DNA of 64,000 nt from Dichetophora obliterata (taxonomy: Eukaryota > Arthropoda > Insecta > Diptera > Sciomyzidae), in the NCBI GenBank assembly GCA_963920525.1, contig OY986437.1, positions 31,017,063-31,081,062 on the forward strand, written 5' to 3'. The notes beneath the pieces are model-generated. The model worked only from the letters and a program-made list of their open reading frames with translations. It was not told the DNA's origin and did not search any database. The translations under genes were made by a program, and so were the position numbers. Shown in pieces: positions 56,871-64,000 of this stretch; the stretch's first letter is position 1; each line of letters starts with the position of its first letter.

Positions 56871-57189
56871 ACGAAAATTAGATCAGAAAAGATCAATTGA
56901 AATTTAGAATAGATATGGTAATTGCAATGGTAATGTTAATGGTAATAGTAGTGCTAATGGTAATGGTAATGGTATTGGTAATGGTAATGGTAATGGTAAT
57001 GGTAATGGTAATGGTAATGGTAATGGTAATGGTAATGGTGATGTAAATGGTAATGGTAGTGGTAATGGTAATGGTAATGGTAATGGTAATGGTAATGGTA
57101 ATGGTAATGGTAATGGTAATGGTATTGGTAATGGTAATAGTAATGGTAACGGTAATGATAATGGCAATGGTAATGGTAATGGTAATGGT

Positions 57190-58110
57190 AATGGTAATGG
57201 TTAGGGTTATGGTAATGGTAATTGTAATGGTAATTGTAATGGAAATTGTACTGGTAATTGTAATGGTAATTGTAATGGTAATTGTAATGATAATTGTAAT
57301 GGAAATTGTAATGATAATTGTAATGGTAATTGCAATACTAATTGCAATTGTAATGGTAATGATAATTGCAATGACAATTGCAATGGTAATTGTAATGGTA
57401 ATTGTAATAGTAATTGTGATGATAATTGTTATGGTAATGGTAATGGTAATTGTAATGGTAATGGTAACGGTAATGGCAATTGTAATGGTGTATGTTATAG
57501 TAATTGTAATGGTAATGGTATTTTTAATGGTAGTCGCAATGGTAATCGCAATGGTAATGGTAATAGTAATGGTAATGGTAATGGTAATGGTAACGATAAT
57601 GATAATGATAATGATAATGATAATGGTAATGGTAATGGTATTGGTAATGGTAAGGGTAATGGTAATGGTAATGGTAATGTAAATGGTAATGGTAATGGTA
57701 ATGGTAATGGTAGTGGTAATGGTAATGGTAATGGTAATGGTAATGGTAATGGTTAGGGTTAGGGTTATGGTAATGGTAATTGTAATGGTAATTGTAATAG
57801 AAATTGTACTGGTAATTGTAATGGAAATTGTAATGGTAATTGTAATGATAATTGTAATGGAAATTGTAATGATAATTGTAATGGTAATTGCAATACTAAT
57901 TGCAATTGTAATGGTAATGATAATTGCAATGACAATTGCAATGGTAATTGTAATGGTAATTGTAATAGTAATTGTGATGATAATTGTTATGGCAATGGTA
58001 ATGGTAATTGTAATGGTAATGGTAACGGTAATGGCAATTGTAATGGTGTATGTTATAGTAATTGTAATGGTAATGGTATTTTTAATGGTAGTCGCAATGG
58101 TAATCGCAAT
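57190..58110. repeat. Higher-order duplication (559-bp) within the satellite
   Basis: The variant string at about 57202-57560 recurs at 57761-58110 with offset 559 bp. It includes GGTGTATGTTATAGTAATTG (57488 and 58047) and GGTATTTTTAATGG, with few differences. This shows amplification of a long unit on top of the hexamer. Confidence 0.85.
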
Positions 58111-58696
58111 GGTAATGGTAATGGTAATGGTAATGGTAATGGTAATGGTAATGGGTATGGTTATGGTTATGGTTATGGTTATGATAATGGTAATGGTTAT
58201 GGTAATTGTAATGGCAATCGCAATGGTAATCGCAATGGTAATTGTAATGGTAATTGAATGGTGATTGTAATGGTAGTTGTAATGGTAATTGCAATATTAA
58301 TTGCAATGGTAATTGTAATGGTAATTGTAATGGTAATGGTAATGGTAACGAAAATGGCAATTCTAATGGCAATTGTAATGGTAATTGTAATGGTAATTGT
58401 AATGGTAATTTTAATGGTAATGGTAATGGTAATGGTAATGGTAATGGTAATGGTTATGGTTATGGTTATGGTTATGGTTATTTATGGATATGGTAATGGT
58501 TGTGGTAATGGTAATTTTAATGGTAATCGCAATGGTAATCGCAATGGTAATTGTAATGGTAATGGTAATTGCAATGGTAATTGTAATGGTAATGGTAGTT
58601 GCAATGGTAATTGTAATGGTAATTGTAATGGTAGTTGTAATTTTAATGGTAATGGTTATGGTTATGGTTATGGGTATGATTATGATTATGGTTATA

Positions 58697-59320
58697 GTTA
58701 TGGTTATGGTTATGGTTATGGTTATGGTTATGGTTATGGTTATGGTTATGGTTATGGTTATGGTTATGGTTATGGTTATGGTTATGGTTATGGTTATGGT
58801 TATGGTTATGGTTATGGTTATGGTTATGGTTATGGTTATGGTTATGGTTATGGTTATGGTTATGGTTATGGTTATGGTTATGGTTATGGTTATGGTTATG
58901 GTTATGGTTATGGTTATGGTTATGGTTATGGTTATGGTTATGGTTATGGTTATGGTTATGGTTATGGTTATGGTTATGGTTATGGTTATGGTTATGGTTA
59001 TGGTTATGGTTATGGTTATGGTTATGGTTATGGTTATGGTTATGGTTATGGTTATGGTTATGGTTATGGTTATGGTTATGGTTATGGTTATGGTTATGGT
59101 TATGGTTATGGTTATGGTTATGGTTATGGTTATGGTTATGGTTATGGTTATGGTTATGGTTATGGTTATGGTTATGGTTATGGTTATGGTTATGGTTATG
59201 GTTATGGTTATGGTTATGGTTATGGTTATGGTTATGGTTATGGTTATGGTTATGGTTATGGTTATGGTTATGGTTATGGTTATGGTTATGGTTATGGTTA
59301 TGGTTATGGTTATGGTTATG
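58697..59320. repeat. Pure (GGTTAT)n block, about 104 units
   Basis: 624 bp with no variant seen on reading. Such purity means very recent expansion or strong homogenisation, and length may be collapsed or extended in assembly. Confidence 0.95.
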
Positions 59321-59343
59321 GTAATGGTAATGGTAATGGTAAT

Positions 59344-59503
59344 GGTAGTGGTAGTGGTAGTGGTAGTGGTAGTGGTAGTGGTAGTGGTAGTGGTAGTGGT
59401 AGTTGTAGTGGTAGTGGTAGTGGTAGTGGTAGTGGTAGTGGTAGTGGTAGTGGTAGTGGTAGTGGTAGTGGTAGTGGTAGTGGTAGTGGTAGTGGTAGTG
59501 GTG
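59344..59503. repeat. (GGTAGT)n block, about 26 units
   Basis: A near-pure array with a single GGTAGT-to-TGTAGT change at about 59404. It lies between (GGTAAT)n and mixed sequence. Confidence 0.95.
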
Positions 59504-60089
59504 GTGGTTATGGTTATGATTATGGTAATGGTTATGGTTATGGTTATTTTTATGGTAATAGTTATGGTAATGGCAATTATAATGGTAAACGCAATGGTAA
59601 TTGTAATGGTTATTGTAATGGTGATTGTAATGGTAGTTGTAATGGTAGTTGTAATGGTAATTGCAATATTCATTGCAATGGTAATTTTTATGGTGATTGT
59701 AATGGCATTTGTTATTGTCATAGTAATATTAATAGTAATAGTAATGGTAACGGTAATGGTAATTGTAATGAAAATGGTAATTGTAATGGTAATTGTAATG
59801 GTAATTGTAATAGTAATTGTAATATTAATTGTAATGGTAATTGTAATGGTAATTGTAATGATAATTGTAATGGTAATTGTAATGGTATTTGTAACTGTAA
59901 TAGTAATTGTAATGGTAGTGGAGATGGCAATGGTAATTGTAATTGTAATTGTTATTGTATTTGTAATGGTAATGGTAATGGTAATGGTAACGGTAATAGT
60001 AATAATGATAATGGTAATGGTAATGGTAATGATAGTGGTAATGGTAATGGTTATCGTATGGAATCAGTAACCATCAGTTATAAATAAAG

Positions 60090-60600
60090 TTTCACTTTTG
60101 AATCTCAATTTATTTTTCCAGACCTCAATTGATATTCTCTGATTTTTATGTAGACTTTCTGAATTGACACAACTCTTTTCTGATTTTTAATTGGATTATT
60201 TAAATTTCTATTTATCTTTTTTAAATTCCTATTGATCTTATCTGAATTTCAATTTATATTTTCTGAATATCAAATTGAATTTCTAAATTTGAAAATTGAT
60301 ATTTTCCGATTTTAAATTGATCTTAATTTTTAATGGGTTTTCTGAATTGTATGCAGATTTTCTAAATTAAAACCAATCCTTTCTAAATCCGACATGCAGT
60401 TTTCAAGTTTCTATTCATCTTTTCAAAATCTCTTTTGATCTTTTCTGAATTTCAATTTATCTGTTTTGAATTCAAAATAACATTTTTTAATTTCAACTGA
60501 TCCTTTCTGAATTTTAAACGGAGTTTTTGAATTTCAAGTAGAATTTTCTAATTTATGTTACTCTTTTCCAATTTGCAAATGTAATTTCGGAATTTTAATA
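60090..60600. repeat. Degenerate ~30-bp tandem repeats
   Basis: Repeated variants of TTTTCTGAATTTCAATTGATC occur about every 25-35 bp from 60090 to about 60600. The units are quite diverged. The array starts just after the hexamer satellite. Confidence 0.65.
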
Positions 60601-61139
60601 TTTCGGAATTTATTTTAATTGTCATTTCTAAATAATAGTTGAAGATGGCGTAATCCATACTGTTATATAAAACTGAAGGGAAAGTTTTTTGCTTCAGGTG
60701 AACGCAAAAATTACTGGGCCGATTTTTATAAAATGAGTTCTTAAATATCATATTTGTGCTACAGCACATTTTAAGGATATTTTTCTTTCAAAATTTGAAT
60801 AATAAGTTATTTGATTAAAGAGTTAAGTTCTTTTAGATATCATCCCAGCTACCACTCATTGCTTAATCGTTATATTTTCACGCGTTTGTGTTGCGTTAGT
60901 TTTAATAAACTCCATGTTGCAATCTTCTCTTTTCTTTTTGTGCTCAGCTAGCATAGCGGATCAAAAAAAAGATAAGCAGCGACCAAAGTTAAAAGTTAGA
61001 TATATATACAAAAGCGGAGCAGCACTTCCAAGAGAAAGGAAGAAATTTTTTATTTTGCCTGACATGTAAACGAGCTCAGCCGCTTCAAGATCCTGTGAAA
61101 GATCCAGTTTCTCTCACAAATTATTTAATATTAAATAAA

Positions 61140-62470
61140 AGACGCAAGTTTTAAATATAATTCCAGAATTTTTCTTTCTTGAAAAATTCGTTCTGATAAT
61201 AGTATCCTTGTGGCGGCCGTAGCCTAATGGGTAGAGTGCGTTTCCGCAAAGCTAAAGAACCGCGGTAGCCCGGGCTCAATTCCAGCTCAGGCAGAAAGTT
61301 TTTCAATTGAATTAATTTTTCTGTTCGGTCGTCACCTCTCTGCAGATAATGGCAAACCTCAGAGAGTACAAATTGCCATGTAAAGCTTCTTAAGAACATA
61401 AGCCGTTCGGAGTTGGCATAAAACCCGTAGGTCCAGTTCTCGATCATTTGTGATCAAACATTTAATAACACGCACAACACAATTGATCAATAGAAGCTAG
61501 GTCAAAGTCCTTCCAAGGGCTGAAATGGCCAGTTTATTTCTTTTTTGATAGTATCCTATGTATGCAGCGTTACATAACCATGGCGTGGGTGTCTGTGTGT
61601 CAGAAGTGTGTTGGCTTATCGTTCCGTCGCTCTTGCGCCAGTTGTAGCTACTCCTTTGTTCTCGTAATCGCTTTAGGAATCAGTATTCAGCAGGGTAATC
61701 TTGGTTATTGTTTCAGTAAATAGTCTTCGGATATGTAATCGCTTAGCAAGTGGTATTCAGATAAGTAAACGCTTGGTAATTGCTTCAGTAATCAGTCTTC
61801 GGTTATTTAATTGCTTAGTTACCGGTATTCAGCTAAGGTATCGATTGGTAATCGCTTCAGTAATCAGTCTTCGGTTATGTAATCGCTTTCTTACCGGTTT
61901 TCAGCTAAGCCATAGCTTCAGTAATCTGTATTCGGTAATGTCATCGCTTAGTAGCCGGTATTCAGCTAAGTAATCGCTAAAGAATCGCTTCAGTATTCAG
62001 TCTTTGACTATGTAATTGCTTAGTAACCGGTAGTCGGCTAAATAATGACTTAGTTATCGCTTCAGTATTCCGTATAGTAAAGACGCAAGTTTTCGAAATG
62101 CGGTAAAAACGCAAGTTTTGAATATAATTCAAGTTATTTCTTTATTGAAAAATTCGTTCTGTTAATAATATCCAATGTATGCAGCGTTAAATAACCAGGG
62201 CGTGGGTGTCTGTCTGTCAGAAGTGTGTTGGCTTATCGTTCCGTCGCTCTTGCGCCTGTTGTAGCTGTTCCTTTGTTCTCGTAATCGCTTTAGTAATCGG
62301 TATTCAGCTGGGTAATCACTTGGTTATTGCTTCAGTAAGTAGTCTTCGACTATGTAATCGCTTAGTAACCGATATTCAGCTAAGTAATCGCTTGGTAATC
62401 GCTTCAGTAATTGGTATTCGGTTAGGCAATCGGTCGTCGGTAATCGATATTGTATTCGGTTTCTCTGTGA
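61140..62470. repeat. Duplicated segment with ~73-bp minisatellite
   Basis: Segment 1 (61140-62080, less the SINE) and segment 2 (62100-62460) share AGACGCAAGTTTT, GAAAAATTCGTTCTG, ATGTATGCAGCGTTA, GGCGTGGGTGTCTGT and TGGCTTATCGTTCCGTCGC. Each runs into an array of GTAATCGCTTAGTAACCGG, TATTCAGCTAAG and CTTCAGTAATCAGTCTTCGG units, ~73 bp overall. The open frames at 61701 and 62206 are translated minisatellite, not genes. Confidence 0.85.
61209..61547 (+). mobile_element. tRNA-derived SINE with 10-bp target duplication
   Basis: Begins TGTGGCGGCCGTAGCC with box A TAGCCTAATGGG and a worn box B GGCTCAATTCC. The body has CGGTCGTCACCTCTCTGCAG, ATAATGGCAAACCTC, AGCCGTTCGGAGTTGGC and CCCGTAGGTCCAGTT. 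ATAGTATCCT flanks it on both sides (61199-61208 and 61548-61557). The parallel copy at 62107-62180 shows the uninterrupted site. From memory the body matches a SINE very common in tephritid flies. It lies on the plus strand by box order. Confidence 0.88.
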
Positions 62471-62600
62471 AAAATTCTAAAAAAGAACGCGAATATAAAA
62501 ACACACTTTTTTAGGGGTGGTGTTCCCTCAAAAAACTTTTTGAAATTCTAACGTCAAGACGATGACGTGAGATGAACACCCCATATCGACCACGGCTTAA

Positions 62601-63039
62601 GGTCACTGCCCACGACACGAAACTGCAAAATATTACTACCATGTGTTCTTATGTATAAATGCTCAATAAGCAGCTACGAAACGGCAACGACTGTTGACGA
62701 CGATGAAGAAGCCGGTGGTGATCGTTGCAAAGAATTCTGACCGGCATGTCGTTCGCTATGTTTACAAAAATTACAGTGGAATCCAACCACTGTGCAAAGA
62801 AAAAAATTTGCCAAAACAAAAAGCATAGGATGAATCCGAAATCTACAATTTTATTAATTTTCTAAATCTTCTTCATCTAAAAGCAAAGCTATTAAAGCTA
62901 ATTGTTTATTAGAAAATACTGCGGTATTTTTTATTGTTTTTTTAAATTAAAAGTTTTGTTGCCGTTCCGTTAAGTGTGCATTGATCATTACGTTGCCGTT
63001 TTACAGTAGTTTCGTTAAGTGTCATAGTGGCCAGCGACC
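62601..63039. mobile_element. ~440-bp inverted-repeat element
   Basis: The left end GGTCACTGCCCAC and right end (reverse complement GGTCGCTGGCCAC) continue with GACAC and GAAACT after a short gap. CGGCAACG and CGTTGCCG motifs recur in both orientations inside. The pattern is MITE-like; a clean target duplication is not visible. Confidence 0.6.
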
Positions 63040-64000
63040 GATAGAGTTGTGAGTACATCCCGAAAGAAGAAGCCAACTTTTTTGATTTTTACACTAATAA
63101 CCGAAAAAAATTCATATCAGAAAATAACTGTCATTAGTCAACCTTAAAAAATTTATTCCTCAAAAATAAGAAATATGCAGCAACAAAAACAAACTGTTCC
63201 TAAAAATAAAAAAATATTCATAACGACTTTTTTTAAATTGCCCAACTTTTTCTGCTGTGAAATATAGAATAACTGTTATTTTCGATCCCTGGTTTGTGAA
63301 CAATTTCTTTTTGAGAAAATTTTTATCAAAATGTATATATATTTTTTAGATTTTTTTTCGGTTCCTTTCTACATTTCAGAAAGATCAGGTTTTAAAAGGA
63401 ATTTGATTAAGAAAATCTTAAATTTCTGATTAATACTTATTTGTTATAGTTTTGTATAAATGCATTTTTTTCTTAAAAAACCACTTAAAAATAAATTATA
63501 AAAAATTTTTAAAAATTTTGAAAACAATAGCACATAATTTAATAACGGGAGCTAAAAAATTTGAACAGCATTTAATGTTTTGTAAGCTTAGAATTTTTAT
63601 TTAAAATACGTTGTAGTTATTAAAAACAGCTGGTAATCAGTCAAACCTCAGCTATTGGTTAAAAACTCTATTGCTTCCATTTTTTTCGCACTAACAAAGC
63701 AACAGTCAAGGAAAAAGTTTAGCTATTAATCTTTTTTCTGATTAACCGCGATAAGATAATCAATATCACTAGAAAACCAAGACTCTATCAGCTCAGTGAA
63801 AAATTAAGAAAACCATTTCAGTCACAATTACTGTAATGTTTACAGCATTTATAATTTTGCCGATAATTTTCTCTAATAACATTTAATACAAAAGCCAAAG
63901 TACTCAAATTTGAATAAAATGTTTTTCATTTTTATAATAGTGACGTTGGGGATTTATTTTGTTGTAAATATACCTTTAACTTACAATAATATAAAAAAAA
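63040..64000. other. AT-rich intergenic stretch
   Basis: No gene, tRNA or bounded repeat recognised up to the window end. The last bases form an A-run. Confidence 0.5.

Larger units (their letters stand above)
56912..60060. repeat. ~3.1-kb hexamer satellite based on GGTAAT
   Basis: Nearly the whole block is a hexamer array: (GGTAAT)n with variants AATTGT, GATAAT and CGCAAT, then pure (GGTTAT)n and (GGTAGT)n. The hexamer keeps three frames on one strand and two on the other free of stops, which yields long frames of alternating residues (up to ~600 codons). These are artefacts; I do not call genes. The internal order of variants shows a larger duplicated unit at 57.2-58.1 kb. Confidence 0.97.

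Noticed and set aside
56912..58700. CRISPR-like or coding repeat protein
   Set aside because: Hexamer satellite without spacer uniqueness.
57047..60087. Very long open frames with alternating residues (up to about 600 codons) on both strands
   Set aside because: They are the translation of hexamer satellite, open in several frames at once; no protein signal.
61701..62514. Frames of ~90-100 codons rich in N, R, L, V
   Set aside because: Translated minisatellite units, repeated in register with the DNA repeat.

Overview
This window looks like non-coding, repeat-dominated chromosomal DNA of a higher fly (Diptera), plausibly a tephritid fruit fly. The sequence is AT-rich, split coding regions carry GT-AG introns, and non-LTR retrotransposons, Tc1/mariner, hAT-like and CACTA-like DNA transposons, foldback elements and tRNA-derived SINEs are all present. 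The tephritid suggestion rests on my memory of the SINE at 61209-61547 and was not checked by a search. I found no convincing host protein gene. Every coding region I can recognise belongs to a transposable element.

Layout. 0.2-2.3 kb: a foldback element with long inverted arms and a small inverted-repeat element. 2.3-6.6 kb: no recognisable gene. 6.6-8.2 kb: a unit with inverted ends that holds a tRNA-like sequence and two tandem arrays. 8.8-9.8 kb: a duplicated inverted-repeat element. 10.8-12.5 kb: a decayed LINE on the minus strand. 13.1-14.3 kb: a long palindrome. 14.7-17.6 kb: divergent ~141-bp tandem repeats and a composite repeat. 23.3-29.6 kb: one plus-strand LINE broken by two later insertions, namely an LTR-like element that itself carries a Harbinger-like MITE, and a second LINE on the opposite strand. 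29.8-30.9 kb: a third LINE 3' end. 34.7-36.0 kb: a near-perfect Tc1/mariner-type element with an uninterrupted transposase and D-x37-E spacing. 38.9-40.9 kb: a ~2-kb palindrome of two head-to-head units, one arm carrying a 140-bp MITE whose empty site survives in the other arm.

42.8-48.2 kb: the most interesting locus, a 5.4-kb element with CACTG termini and subterminal AT-rich repeats. It encodes two genes in the same direction. The first has seven exons whose GT-AG junctions all join in phase to give 473 residues with an N-terminal SAM-like region. The second is a transposase of about 800 residues with N-terminal C2H2 fingers and D, D and E candidate residues, damaged only by one homopolymer frameshift and one late stop. 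The likely logic is a transposase plus an accessory protein acting on repeated end sequences.

50-55 kb: a TA-flanked MITE, a mariner remnant interrupted by a 0.17-kb repeat, and a hAT remnant with an 8-bp target duplication. 56.9-60.1 kb: about 3.1 kb of hexamer satellite ((GGTAAT)n, (GGTTAT)n, (GGTAGT)n), which opens long meaningless frames. 61.1-62.5 kb: a duplicated minisatellite, one copy interrupted by a SINE with a 10-bp target duplication. 62.6-63.0 kb: a further inverted-repeat element.
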